Origin: Phlebopus portentosus
Taxonomy: Eukaryota > Basidiomycota > Agaricomycetes > Boletales > Boletinellaceae
DNA length: 64,000 bases
Assembly (NCBI GenBank): GCA_037892935.1
Contig: JAYXKI010000004.1
Location: 1,364,001-1,428,000, forward strand
Reading direction: 5' to 3'
The translations under genes were made by a program, and so were the position numbers. Each line of letters starts with the position of its first letter. Position 1 is the stretch's first letter. Below the pieces are notes generated by a model. That model was given only the letters and a program-made list of their open reading frames with translations. It was not told where the DNA came from and did no database searches. Shown here piece by piece: positions 47,506-59,599 of this stretch.

Positions 47506-47962
47506 TGAGACGCAGCAAGGGTGTCTGCAGGATGGATGAAGCAAAGAGAAAGTGTCAAAATCCGCGGCATAGAGACCGAAAAGAATCGAGGCACGATCTC
47601 ATCTATGCGAACTTCGAAGGACCATGATCACCGTCACAAGCAATGTCAGGAAGTAAAAGAATATGAACAAACAAGGAGAAGTATACATTATATAAAAGAA
47701 ACAATAACTCAGAGATCGGTCCACTGGCAGAGTGCCAGCGGGCACAGAGTATATTACTATCAAAGAAGAACGATGGGGCTGGAAGATTACTTGATCTGTC
47801 AACCTCGGCACCAGCGGCATCTTAGGGTTTCCAAAAGCATCGCATCTCTGCATAACCACCTCCGTCTCGGCTACTTGAAAAAAGACGGAATGGATGCGCG
47901 CCGCTTGGACGTATATCAGTCACTTTGAGCCTTCCCCTGGTCGTTCACCTCAGTCTATCATC
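47506..47962. promoter_or_regulatory. Divergent promoter region between ICMT-like and AKR genes
   Basis: About 460 bp with both start sites facing away. A 135-codon plus frame (47521-47928) crosses it but is basic, has no family match and ends just before the reductase start. Confidence 0.4.
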
Positions 47963-49325
47963 ATGAGCACTCAGATTAAAGTCGGATATCATCAGCTGGG
48001 AAGATCGGGACTTCGAGTATCCGTTCCCATTCTTGGTGGAATGTCATTTGGCAGTCCCAAATGGGCGGTGAGTTACAGTTCACATTGATACGGTACAAGT
48101 GTAGCAAGTAATTCCGCGTATTCCAGCCGTGGGTTCTACCAGAAGAAAAGGTCTGTGCTCGAGTTACGTTCTTTGCTATTCCGTGCACATAACTTACCCA
48201 TATACAAGGCACTTCCGATCCTCAAAGCGGCATGGGACATGGGTATAAACACCATTGACACTGCGAACCTGTACTCCAATGGCGAATCGGAACGTATAAT
48301 AGCGACTTTCATGAAGCAGGTAATCCGACCGGTCTGCTCTCTTTTGAACGAAACAGATCTTCATAAATTTGTAGAACAATATCCCGAGGAAGAACATGGT
48401 GATCATGACGAAAATAAATTACCTAGTTGCTCCCGATCCAGGCACTTTCACGTTGTTCTTTCCTGATCTTGCGAATACCCGCGAGTATGTCAATCAAGGT
48501 GGCCTATCTCGTGTGGCCATCATCAACCAGGTAGAAGCGTCGCTGGACAGGCTGAACACCACCTATATCGATTTACTCCAAATCCATGATTTCGACTCAA
48601 ACACGCCGATTGAAGAAACGATGAAGGCGCTTCATGATCTCGTCGTTTCCGGGAAGGTACGCTATCTAGGAGCCAGCAGGCTGAGCGCGTGGCAGCTTGC
48701 AGAGATGAACCATGTCGCCGAGTCCAACGGATGGACTCCATTCATCTGCACTCAGGTTGAACATTCCTTGTTGTATCGCAGCGAGGTGAATGTGCCGATC
48801 ATTCTTCCGAAAAACGTTTCTAATCAATATTTTCGCATCAGGAAATCGATATGTTCGCATACTGTCAACTGAAGGGCATAGGTATTATTTCATTCTCGCC
48901 ATTGATGGATGGACATTTGGCACGCCCTCTCGGAACCGAAACGCCCCGTACCCAGAGCATTAAGGGCAGTCCTTTCGAGAAGAAGAGAAGACCGTCCGAT
49001 GAGGAAATCATCAAGCGCGTCGAAGAACTTGCTGGTAAACATTCCTGGAAGATGAGCCAGGTCGCATTGCTTTGGTCGCTTTCAAAGGTGTCGAGTCCGA
49101 TAGTTGGAGCAAACTCGGTTGGTGATTTCGGTGTGAGGATAGTGAGGATACTGTCTTGATCTCACGCTTTTCTCTAGCCAACTAGACTCGCGGAGTGCGT
49201 AGTCACCGGAAAGAACTTGACTGCGGATGAAATTAAGTATCTTGAAGAACCGTAAGTGCGTTCTGTTGTTTTGTCTGAGCTGTAACTTACACCCATTCAG
49301 ATACGAGGCCCAACTGAGGAGATAA
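47963..49325 (+). CDS. Aldo/keto reductase
   Basis: Seven or eight exons from ATG 47963 (first exon 47963-48067) to TAA 49323-49325. The N-terminus MSTQIKVGYHQLGRSGLRVS and GGMSFG are typical. Catalytic residues are visible: Asp and Tyr in NTIDTANLYSNGESE, Lys in VIMTKINY and His in DLLQIHDFD. Further family marks are KVRYLGASRLSAWQLAEMNH, TQVEHSLLYRSE, LKGIGIISFSPL and IVGANS near the NADPH site. The C-terminus is LTADEIKYLEEPYEAQLRR. The protein is soluble and should reduce aldehydes or ketones with NADPH (yeast YPR127W/aryl-alcohol dehydrogenase-like subfamily). The whole chain is in frame. It follows the ICMT-like gene head to head and precedes the GMC oxidase, so alcohol/aldehyde interconversion in the pathway is plausible. 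Confidence 0.92.
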
Positions 49326-50310
49326 AGGTCATGATGAGCAATAGAATTTTGCTCTGTTATGATTTTTGTGAAAAGACAAGTCCGTTTGTCCGTAAGCCTG
49401 TTGCTCGAATGATTATTACAGCACTTACAATGTAGAATGTTTGCTACGAAGACATAAACCTCAAATATGATTTTGTTGATCGACAAGACGTGATCTCAGT
49501 TCAGGTGTTGATTTGATTATATCCTGGTCTTTTATCAGTCGGCCGGCCGGCCGCTCAGGGCTGATCGTGAGAGATCATGACAACCCTAGCCAACCCCAAT
49601 CCGTTCCGTCACGCGGTCTTTTCTGATCGGCGAGGGTCTCTTGTCCCAATTCGAGAAAATTTACTTTTATGCTTAGAACTTAGATTCATGGATATACGGA
49701 GTACAGAAATACATAATTCACAACATGCATACCAGAACTTCTGTCAATTTATTTTCATCCCTCACGGCTTTCTGTAATAATAAATGAGGAAGGGATAGAC
49801 CACTTGATCAGCGTTTCCAAAACTAGGAGACGTGACCCCCTGTGACGAACACTTCAGCTCGCAGCCGCTTGATTACAAATAAGGTCCGACCTCGGCTCAA
49901 CTTCGAGTACATCCATCAGCGATTGATCACAAAAGGCGCACAGTTAGTATTAGTCGCGCATTTTGATGATGTGCTCCGCATGGCTGGTTTAACCCGTTTC
50001 AATGATCCACAAGGTGAAAAAATTCGGCCAGACATGGATATTCTTGTCCTCGGCGCATCATTGGATGACGAAGGCACCGGTGCCTTTTTCGCTCCCTCCC
50101 TCATCCTTCTGTACTGATCAGAGCGGAAAACACTTTCTCATCATCACAGCCGGGACAGTTATCATCATGGAAAAAAATATCTCGTTTGTGTACGAGGCTG
50201 AAACCACATCAGAACTGCACCGCTCTCGGATCGAAAACGTCTTCAATTTCAGTATAAGACGGAAGTTATGGTAAGTGGATGGCTCGATCGTCTTAGTGCT
50301 GACGTGTGAG
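49326..50310. other. Intergenic, upstream of the GMC oxidase
   Basis: About 1 kb. It includes a palindromic GC block GGCCGGCCGGCCGC near 49542-49555. Open frames at 49842-50117 and 50002-50274 have no recognisable content. The proximal part should hold the GMC promoter. Confidence 0.4.
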
Positions 50311-53175
50311 ATGATGTACTCTCTCCCTCTTGCCACTCTGCTTCTCGCCTCGGTGACGGCAGGACTTGTTCCAGATACAACATGTACTGGCACATCTTCC
50401 ATAATCGACGACGCGCCGACTTTCGCAAGGTCTAGGTTCGATTACCTCATTATAGGTATACTTTTGTAAATGAGTTCTATCGACGGTATTGACTTTGAGT
50501 GTGTTTTGAAAGGGGGCGGTACAGCTGGTATGGTTCTTGCTGCAAGGTCAATACATGATTTTCTGTGCATCGGTCCTAGCAATTTATTGTTTGGAATACC
50601 AGGCTGGCAGAAGAACCGGGGGTTCTAGTAGGAGTTGTCGAGGCCGGAAAATTCCTGATTGATGATCCAGTTGTTAACACTCCAGGTTGGTTCCTCTCCC
50701 CTTCGATTGTTAGTTACTTTAAAAATGTATTATCAGGCCTATCCAGCAAGGCACTAGGGAACTCAACTTACGATTGGAGTTTCGTGAGCGCGCCTCAGTC
50801 GTCTGCTAGCATGCGGAACTTTTCTCTACCAAGGTGAGTAGACAGTATGAGTCGTGTTCCTCGTTTTACATCGTTATACAACAGAGGAAAAATGCTTGGC
50901 GGATCAAGCGGCATAAATTTGATGGCTTTCGGTCGTGCATCGTCTCCAGAATATGATGCATGGAAAACATTTGCTCCCGGCTCGGACTGGAGTTGGGACG
51001 GCTTGCTTCCTTTCTTCGCAAAATCTGAAAGTATCGCATCTCTTCCTCAAGATCCTTTCCCATTGTTTTTAGAAGAAAGCTCTACTGGTGGAGTGACAGC
51101 AAGACAAGTTGGTTCCGCAGAAGGTCCTATCTCGGTGCGAAGCGTTTTCCGTAAATTTCTGAGACTGTACTCAAAGGATCAGTTAGGCTTCCTTCAATAC
51201 CTTTTATCACGAAACCGTTCCGAGATTTGTCCAGACTTTGCATGGTCTGGGAACAAGGCTCAATGTGGACCCTGTAAGCTTTCTTCTGCCTTGGAACACC
51301 TCTCAACTCATCTCCTTATTTAGTTAAATGGCAACGCCACTGGTCTATACAACACACGTCTTTCGGTCAATCGCACAATCGGTGTGCGAGCGTATTCTTC
51401 TCTCGGATATTTATGTGGACGTCCTGCTCGCTCGAACCTACATATCCTCACTGAAGCCCGGGTAACACATTCTTTCGTCTTTCTTCTAATCTGTATGGAT
51501 TGACGCGACAAGGACTCTAGGCAACCAAGATCTTGTTCTCTAGTGTAGGATCAGATCATGTTGCTACCGGAGCTGAGGTGGCGGTGGGATCTAACACATA
51601 CACAATTGAGACCTCCAAGGAGATAATCGTATCTGCAGGGACAGTGCAGACGCCACAAATATTAGAACTCTCAGGTATTCTGATCTCATGCGTAAGGTAC
51701 CACGACTACACACAACTAATTTCTTGCAGGTATTGGAAACGCAAAAATTCTCTCGAGCAACGGTATTTCTCCCTTGATCGATCTTCCTGGCGTCGGGGAG
51801 AATTTGCAGGTAAGTAATATTACTTTAGGAAGAAACTTACCCTTAGAAAAAATCACAGGAACACTTAAATGTCGGGGTACAATGGCAACTCCAACCCGGG
51901 ATTGAGACATTCGGTGAATATATTTGTCACGCGTATACTATCAAAGCTCAATTCAGAAATGATCAGACGAACTAGTAAATAATGCTACATTTGCGGCGGA
52001 ACAACAGAGGTTATAGTGAGTAATTTCTTCCTTTAGATCAGACCCTTCGTTCACATAACTGTTAACATAGTGATTTAAATGGCACCGGACTCTTGGCAGC
52101 GCTGGACTCGACTCTCGCCTTTCTCCCGCTTCAAGCAGTAGTAAATGACAGCAGGATATCCGACTTACTCGCTCAGTTTGACCAGGATGCTAATTCGGTG
52201 GACCCTTCATCGTTTCAAGCTGAGCAATATAAAATACAGCGTGCATGGATTACGGAGGGAGCAATCGCTCAATCTGAACTTATCATGTGGAGTCGGGGTT
52301 TCATCAACCCGGCTCCGAATAGCACGAACATGCTAGCTCTCGGAGGAATATCTCATCCTATGAGCCGTGGAAGTGTCGTGAGTGTCAACACTTCCTAACT
52401 ACTTGCTATCGATTTCAATGACAGCAAATACTTGTTTATAGCACATCTCTAGCAATGATCCGTTGTCTTCCCCTGTCATTGATCCGCAATTCTTAAACAA
52501 GCAATATGGTGAGATCACTTCAAATTCTGACTTTCCTCTAGATTCACCCTCTTATATTTTAGATTCTCAAGTACTCCTTGATCTGCTCAAGCTATTACTG
52601 AAGATCGGAAAATCTGGACCAGTCTCAGAGATCATTGACAAGCAGACCAGTCCTGATCCGGCATCACAAGATGACGAAAGTCTTTTAGAGTAAGTTTGTT
52701 CTGTTCTTCGCTATGTTATTCTGACTTTTGTTCGCTTGTACAGGTATATCCGGTCATCGTGCGCAGTAAGTACAATTTAAACAACTCTGAACGAATTTGT
52801 ATTGATTTCTTCAGGGCTCGAATCATCTTATAGGTACGCACATTGCCGAAGAGGCTCAAAATTCATGCTCATTCTCTATAGGAACATCCGCGATGGCACC
52901 TCGTTTCCTTGGCGGTACGTCTTCTCACATCTCGTGAATAAATATTCTCACTCGAGTTTACGCTGGAAGGCGTTGTCGATTCCAACCTTAAGGTTTATGG
53001 AACAAGGAATGTTCGTGTCGTGGATGCTAGTATTATCCCCTTGCACATTGCCGCTCACATGGAAGCGACAGTCTATGCCATTGCAGAGAAAGTAAGTCTT
53101 GATTTTGTGACGATCGAGGAAGTCCTGATTAATCATGCGCTGAAGGCTGCTGCAATGATCCTAGAGTGTTCGTGA
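50311..53175 (+). CDS. Secreted GMC oxidoreductase (aryl-alcohol oxidase type)
   Basis: A chain of about 16 small exons from ATG 50311/50314 to TGA 53173-53175. A secretory signal (MYSLPLATLLLASVTAGLVP) opens the protein. FAD-binding marks are RFDYLIIGGGTAGMVLAARL and VVEAGK; then GKMLGGSSGINLMAFGRAS, EGPISASFNTFYHETVPRF, DPLNGNATGLYNTRLSVNRT, SNLHILTEARATKILFSS, EIIVSAGTVQTPQILELSG, GVGENLQ, the flap/substrate domain, SHPMSRGSV and SNDPL. The C-terminal active-site region reads LEGVVDSNLKVYGTRNVRVV, DASIIPLHIAAHMEATVYAI and AEKAAAMILE. All exons I tested are in phase. The enzyme would oxidise an alcohol with O2, yielding H2O2, outside the cell or in the secretory pathway. It may serve the cluster or lignocellulose chemistry. 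Confidence 0.9.
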
Positions 53176-53950
53176 AGTTCTTCGAAGTATGACAACACGG
53201 ATCACTGGGCAGTGTAGCATGTATTCCGGTTTATACCCCAATTATTCGCAATATACTGTATATGGAATCTGAATGATACGCATAGAGGTAGGCTTCATAT
53301 AATAGCGGAAGGTGAACAAAAAAAGAAAACAACAAAAGGGATACTTTACCTCGGATCGACACGAGATTCGGAGGGGTGTGGTGAGGGGTGTGTTTACATT
53401 ACATGTAAAATCTCGTACATGATCGCAATTTGAATATTACAAGCTTGACGATAATCAACACTTTTGTAAGTCCTGCGAGTTAATGTCCGGCATGACGTGC
53501 CGTTGGAGGAGTAGAATAAACCCATTAGAGTATCATGGCTTCACAGATGTCGTAGACTTCACCTGAGCCCACTATAGCCTTTTTTTGGTCTTAATGTGTG
53601 TATGGCGGAAGGTTAAAGCTAAATTTCGCCCATCACCGTCCGTTCTTCATCGAGTCCACGAGTCCACGACTTGGTTGCATGCACCTACGTTGCTGCTTCT
53701 ACTAATAGACGTTGATGCCATGCAGGTGCAAAAATCTCAATAATCGGAGGTACCCTTGATCCTATCGGGTATGTCATTCTCACGTTATCGGTTCGGACCA
53801 TTTTTTTCCATGTTCGTGTTCGCTCACTTCGCTGGCATCTTTGCATTCTTTCGTTCAATTCAACTCAATTCAGATGCGGTCTCTACTGACCAGAGCTCAC
53901 CGTGGTGCCTCTTCAATATGTCCGTAACATTTAAATATTGGCTGCGACGA
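53176..53950. other. Intergenic
   Basis: About 0.8 kb after the GMC gene with no exon chain. A G-rich run (GGAGGGGTGTGGTGAGGGGTG) lies near 53370-53390. The 68-codon frame at 53756-53962 has no motif. Confidence 0.45.
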
Positions 53951-53959
53951 CCTGCTGCC

Positions 53960-54780
53960 TGACCTTACCGCTCAGGACGATTGACATCCAAGTACGGCGT
54001 CTTCGCGATTCGCGTCTCGGGCGTCCTAGATGGCATCACCAGAATTAGTGAGGAGATGTTGTATCGCCCCGCTTGGCAAGTTGGCATGCAAGTGCGTCTG
54101 TTCTTTTCGCTTAATAGTGCAGACACTGACCAGTGTAGCCACCCGACTTCTGCCACTTGCCCATCAGTTCAATGCACGGATCATCGTTGCCAACATGCAA
54201 GATTATCCGGGGTCCAAACTTTTCGACGACGAGGAACGTGCGTGCAATTTCGTCTATCGGTGGGACTGAGAAAGTTGTTCACCGCCGATTCTCGAAAGGC
54301 ACATGAAAGAGCGCGGGAAAGTGCTCTACAGCCTCCTCGAGCTCTTCGTTAAGAAAAATATCCCTGCAAAGGGAACCCTTATCGTTGCTGGATGGTCGTG
54401 TAGCGCAAACCGGATCGTAAAGCTCTTGCGATTACTCGTGAATTACTCGCTTGTCTGCTTACGTGTGGACTCTGCGGTCAGTCCGATTACTTGACTCAGA
54501 TCACAGTTTCCCGAAAGCTGATTGTAGACCAGTCTTGTTATTCCTCGGGCTACGGTCCCCTAGAGACTTCCTACTTCCACGATCTCATTGGATCGTCCCT
54601 GTTCCAAGTTCGTCAATCATCCACTACCAGAGAAGACGAATTTACAGCGGCTTTGCATCCTGAGCACAAGCGAGACACCCTTCCTTTTGCTTGTATCGCC
54701 TTATGAGATTGAATTCGCAGGCGCAACGGAACTGCAGGGTGATGCTCGCTCCAATTATCACCTTCGAATGACGCCTTGAG
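53960..54780 (+). pseudogene. Decayed alpha/beta-hydrolase copy
   Basis: Close nucleotide match to the intact hydrolase at 59.6 kb. The start region (CCGCTCAGGA, then CCAAGTACGGCGTCTTCGCG and TCGGGCGTCC), the block TGTAGCCACCCGACTTCTGC with TTGCCCATCAGTTCAA, the DYPGSK-like block AAGATTATCCGGGGTCCAAA, the MKERGKVLYSLLELFVKK segment and an elbow reading VAGWSCSAN are all present but lie in different frames. The ATG context is altered and stop codons interrupt. The nucleophile motif has GWSCS instead of GWSFG. Confidence 0.75.
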
Positions 54781-55379
54781 TCGGACTACAATTTGTCCGA
54801 CCAGCTCGTCTGTAGTCTGTCACGACTCTCTTCAACATGGCGGAATAATTCTAGTCTTTGTATCATACGATATCGCGATGAAGTGGCAAACTGTCGGTCC
54901 TGTCTCAGGTGTGCAATCTATCAATAAACCTCGCTACCTTACCATTACGCGGCCTCGATTCTGCCTCCGATCACGGAATATAGCCACGATCTCAGGAATT
55001 TTAGTATCCTACAAGGGTGTGGTCCTAGTACGCCCAATCTGACTGTACCCACGTCGGCTTCATTTGAGCATCACCCAAAGCTCAGCGATGCTAAATCGAT
55101 TCCGTCCGTTGGATCCGAAGAGACCTTAAATGTCATTGTTGGGGGCTGCCGTGTGCTCCAAATCAAATCGGAATTGGATTGGGCAGACTGAGCGACTCTA
55201 GTCGCAGCATGTTGAGTCGGAGTACGCAGGTAAGATACTTTCCGCATATCGCAACACTATGGGTAGTTCTCATAGATCACCAGAACCGAAAAGCGGCACC
55301 AGGGGCAAGCCAAACATTATATTTGGCGAATTTGGATATGTTGTAAGATATATAATCAGAGCCCCAAAAGGAGTAGTGT

Positions 55380-56200
55380 TCTCGTGAGCAGACGGCGGAG
55401 TGGCTTCAAGGACAACAGCCAGACGATGGTGCCCATCGACTTCCTCATTCGCAGCAGGACATTGAAGCACTGGTGCAGGCTCTATGGTCGCAACACCGGT
55501 CCGGGAATTGAACGTACTTTCTGCTGCCCCGGATGCGCACACTCGCGTGAAAGAAGTCAGGCCATAGCGAACATACTGACCAACGCCGAACCTTTGAGAC
55601 GCCCAGGAGCATTGATCCGTCTCGGATCTGTATTTATGTCGCCTATCACAAAGGCTCCCGGACCCTTTCGTAGTGCGATGTGGAGCCGTCTGACAAAGTA
55701 TGCATACCAAGTCGAATTCCATTCTTTATACAGTGTTTGCTTATTCCCATCTCCGTTCTCCTTAGCTCGTTGATAAGGGAGTCGTCCGGCCAGAGTGCAC
55801 TCGTTTGGGCTTCGTGTGAAATAGGTTCAAGGGAATGCTTGCAATAGTTTTCATGATTGCTTTGCCTGCAATTACTTCCTATTCCATGTATGCTGTATCA
55901 ACCAGTGGAAATGAAGAGAGAATATGAGGATCTCATATTTTGAATGCCGAGAATAGCTGGTTATAGTGATATCACAAGGTCAAATGAGATCCCGTCTTGC
56001 GAAGATGGGTGTACGGACAAACGCGTTCCGAGGGATTAACCTCAAGACTGGCGCGGTTTCATTGGTCTCATAAGAGATCTTGATCGGAGAAGTGCGCCGG
56101 CCAGCGGGATTGAAGCTGAGAATGTCTCCGAGTTTCGTAAGGAGATGGATGTACGTTCTGAGATGCACATGAGTATGTAAGTGACGATAATTCTAGCCGC
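55380..56200. repeat. Diverged duplicate of the 25.6-26.1 kb region
   Basis: Short blocks in the same order match the region after the 24.6 kb pseudogene: about 55690-55790 versus 25650-25770 (CAAGTCGAATTCCATTC, CCCATCTCCGT, then GCTTCGTGTGAAA versus GCTTCGCGTGAAA), and about 55940-56140 versus 25895-26100 (GCGAARATGGRTGT, GGGATTAACC, CTCCGAGTTTC versus similar text). Together with the hydrolase remnants this indicates that a unit of about 1.5-2 kb was duplicated and then decayed at both places. Confidence 0.55.
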
Positions 56201-56684
56201 CACAGGGTGTATACCCTTCGGTATAATACCTGGACGAGATAGCTCAGTATACCTTCTATGAGCACAGCATCCGAGCGATTTGGTTTGTTCTTCCGCCATC
56301 CATCCTTCCTATATGATTGAGTTCAATTTGTTTATCTGGGTCCGAGTGAACTCGAGGACAGGTAATTATATATGTGCATTGGCGATCGGACCTTGTATTG
56401 AGGAACTTGATTTTAGCCTTGCGCTTGATCTCATCATTCCGCGATCAATGGATTGTTGTTAGCCACTTAGAGTTTCCGAGACTCGGATGGCCAAAAAAGT
56501 ACTTCGTGCGATGGGCTCCACGGAGATGATGCACGTCTAGGAAACAAAGTGAAATCCCACAGAATAAAAATAGTCGCAAATGACCAGCTTCTGCGTTGCT
56601 AACCAAATAGCTTATCATCAAGTATAAGAGATCGGGCGAGTCGTCACCCACATCAACTCTGAAATCCCTGACTGATCACTGCTA

Positions 56685-58498
56685 GGTAGCAATGGGAGCA
56701 CTCGACCTACTGTTCGTGCTCTCTCTTCGCTGGGTCCTTCAGCAGCATTTAACGGATTCATAAATCGCAGACTTGGCCCATTACTCGTGGGGACTGCAAT
56801 CAATGGCATCTTGTATGGTATAATGGTCATTCAGTGCTACCTTTATTTCATGTGGTACAAACAGTACGTCCGACATTATCTCTGTGAAACTTCCTCCCAT
56901 TAAGTAAAATATCTGGTGGTCATCCAGCGATAAAAGACGAATCAAGGCTGTTGTGCGTAATCATTCAATTCATAGGCTGTGTGGCACCCATAGTAACAAT
57001 ATGTTCTAGGTGCTCAGTCTCCTCTTGCTTGACACAGTGTCTTGCGCATTTGACATCGGAATGACTTATAATTACCTTGTCACAAATTTTGGTAAGCTTT
57101 TGATGATGGCCAAGTGCGGTTTGCTGAAGTCCATTTCCAGGAAATCCTGAGGCTATCCAGGTCATCAACCTATGTAAGTACCTGGCGCCTTGAGTAGAAT
57201 CTTGTAATTGCTGATTATCCTCCTCAGATCTGAGCCCATGTGAGTTCAGTCGAACCTGTTGATTCAGTACAAAACTAACATAGTTCGGTTGGCCTTCAAG
57301 ATCCAGTTTTGACGGTAATCTTAGATAGATCTCTGGTACTTATGAAATAACATTCATCAATTGCTGCTTAGGGGATCACTGCCTTCGTTGTCCAATGTTT
57401 CTATGGCTGGCGAATCCACGTTTTGACCAGAATTCGAATTTTGAGTGTCCTTGTCTATATCTGCTCTACAATCCAAATGCGTAAGTATTCCGTTCTTTCC
57501 TTCAATCTTATTACTAATTCTCGGTAGTCGCTTCCATCGGAACGACTGTCGGAGGAACAATTCTACAGCAATTTACCTTACTCGTCAAGGTCGAGCAGAT
57601 ATCTCTGACTTGGCTTGTCGGCTCGTTAGTCACAGACATCATCATCTCCACTTCTCTTGTCTGGTATCTTGTATGTCCATCCGTCGTTGCCTTGTTCGCT
57701 AACTTACGCCTCATTGACAGCAAAAAAGCAAAACCGGGTTTTCTGGCTCGGATGATTTGATAATGCGTTTGAACAGGAGTACGACGATTCACTTAATAAA
57801 GTGCCCCATGCTAACGGGAGCCTAGTGACGATTCAAACCGGTGTACTAACCACTTCACTTGCCGTTGCAATCATTATAGCATTTTTCGCATTTCTGGTGA
57901 CTATTATTAAGCTTTTCAGGACCCAAAGCACTCACTGAACTCGCAAAAGAACAGTACCATGTGACTCCTTCTTGCATCGGGACGCTCTGCTGATGACTAA
58001 CACTGTGTATTCCAGACATATTGGGATTGGTCTTACACTTTCCAAGATGTATACAAATTCACTATTGTCGACTTTGAATGCTCGTCAAGGTTGGACGAGG
58101 GGCGGGAACACTAACGATGGACTGTCCACATTTAAGGCGACGACGGGTAGTTCCTTCAATGCTCGCAACGTTATTGTGCGTGCATTATCCATGTAGCGAT
58201 AGACATCTATCTAACAGGCGGCTTTAACACCAAACTCGTCAGGATTCTTCCAATACGGTACGCACACTTACCGAATTCCATCTGCTCGAAATATCATCGA
58301 TAGCTCACTGGCTGTTAGCTCGCTGATCGGGAGGGCATCGAGCTGCACATGCCGCACAACCTTCCTTCAGCTTCCAGAGCAAGCGTTTGGTCAGCGAACA
58401 AAGTCAAAGTCCTGGTCGAAAGTACGAGCGAGATTGATACACGTCGTTCAATGCATCGGAAAGTATCGGATTAGAGAGTTACTCACCATTGCCTAACC
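56685..58498 (+). CDS. DUF6534-type multi-pass membrane protein (start unresolved)
   Basis: Plus-strand exons follow the DUF6534 plan: RRLGPLLVGTAINGILYGIM and VIQCYLYFMWYK, then DKRRIKAVVLSLLLLDTVSC, MTYNYLVTNFGNPEAIQVIN, GITAFVVQCFYGWRIHVLTR, SIGTTVGGTILQQFTLLVKV, LTWLVGSLVTDIIISTSLVW, a TIQTGVLTTSLAVAIIIAFF helix and the signature KMYTNSLLSTLNARQGW near 58050. The frame is open back to about 56685, where no in-frame ATG is found; an ATG at 56692 is out of frame, so the first exon is missing or lost. The proposed stop at 58498 follows a 3' exon starting AALTPNSSGF. Biochemical role unknown. It is a paralogue of the gene at 33.8-35.5 kb. Confidence 0.65.
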
Positions 58499-59599
58499 AC
58501 GCAGTGGCTCCATGAAGCTATTTTGTGCATTTTGGCTTTGAGTGCTCCTGGCACCGTCTTCTTAAACTTGATTTCGGTCCAACAAATTCTTTGCCAAGCT
58601 TTGGCGGTTGATATTCTGCATTGAGTACTGTTTTAAACCCCTTGCTCCGATACACAATATTGAAATACATGTCATGCGTTCAACGGGAAATTCAAATGTG
58701 CATGAATAGTCATGGGCTGCTGGAAGTCCAGTATTTGCAATGCGTTCCTCGTCATCCAGGTAAACAGCTAGAGAACTTGTTTTCCATTTTGTTATGCATG
58801 GAACTGGTACTGTCTGACCGTATGCTCTGATATCACTGGAGAACGCATTGGTAAGACATGCCGGCTATACTATCCCGTGGCCAACGCGGTTTGGATGATA
58901 TTTTTAGGTTTCAGTCGCGGGAAACGATATTCTGGTAATATGTCCTCAGCACTAGTCCTGTTCACGGGCCTTGTTGCCAAGCTGGTGAACGCTGCCTTTC
59001 AATACCATGATACACACGGTATATTCGTCCTGAATGTTATATGGTCTGGTGTTAGCGTTGGCAATTTTTAGCGGGATCATCTGACTGAGGCGCAAGCAGC
59101 GTTGCCGTCGAGTACTGATAGTGTCAAGAGATTTCAGGTCCATCAGGAAACGACTAGTTCCAATAAATCCTTATGCGCCAATGGCCTCCCATCCCAGGCC
59201 CAAGCCACGATCATGGCGATGGTCGACAACGTGAGTTGAGGCCATCTGGTGTCAGGAAATTTTCTAGAAGCTGAGTAACCAATGACGATCCGAACCATTC
59301 ATCGTCTTCCCTCTAGTGTCTTTTCAAGAAAGCCCAAGGGAGACGAAACGAGTGCTGTCTTTTGAAGATGTTCAATGAGCTAAACCTCCAGGTGCATCGA
59401 TGGAAAAAATCAAAGGGAAAGGGAAAGAACTAAGTAAGGATCGGCCCTGCCGAACTGAAATTCCCACGCTTTCTCGGAAATACGTTTTGGTTTCTCTTCT
59501 GATGCGGGTTTCGTTTTCTATGCCCTTTTTAAAATCGATATGCCTGGATCATTCATATATTGATCCCGGCGACCTAATGCCTGACTCCGGTCGCTCAGG
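58499..59599. other. Unassigned region
   Basis: About 1.1 kb. The plus strand has coding-like text, such as SALVLFTGLVAKLVNAAF near 58.95 kb and a Ser/Gln-rich stretch (EAQAALPSSTDSVKRF) near 59.1 kb, but stops separate them and I recognise no family. It could be the tail of a broken gene or the leader of the hydrolase gene. Confidence 0.3.

Noticed and set aside
47521..47928. 135-codon plus-strand frame before the aldo/keto reductase
   Set aside because: Basic, low-complexity composition without motif; overlaps the divergent promoter and the first codons of the ICMT-like gene on the other strand.
50435..50446. GGTTCGATTACC, similar to a tRNA B-box
   Set aside because: It is coding sequence of the GMC oxidase (RFDYL) and has no matching A-box or cloverleaf.
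55270..55722. 150-codon open frame on the minus strand
   Set aside because: It lies antisense to a duplicated, decayed segment, has no family motif and no splice partner. Its length fits chance in a GC-richer stretch.
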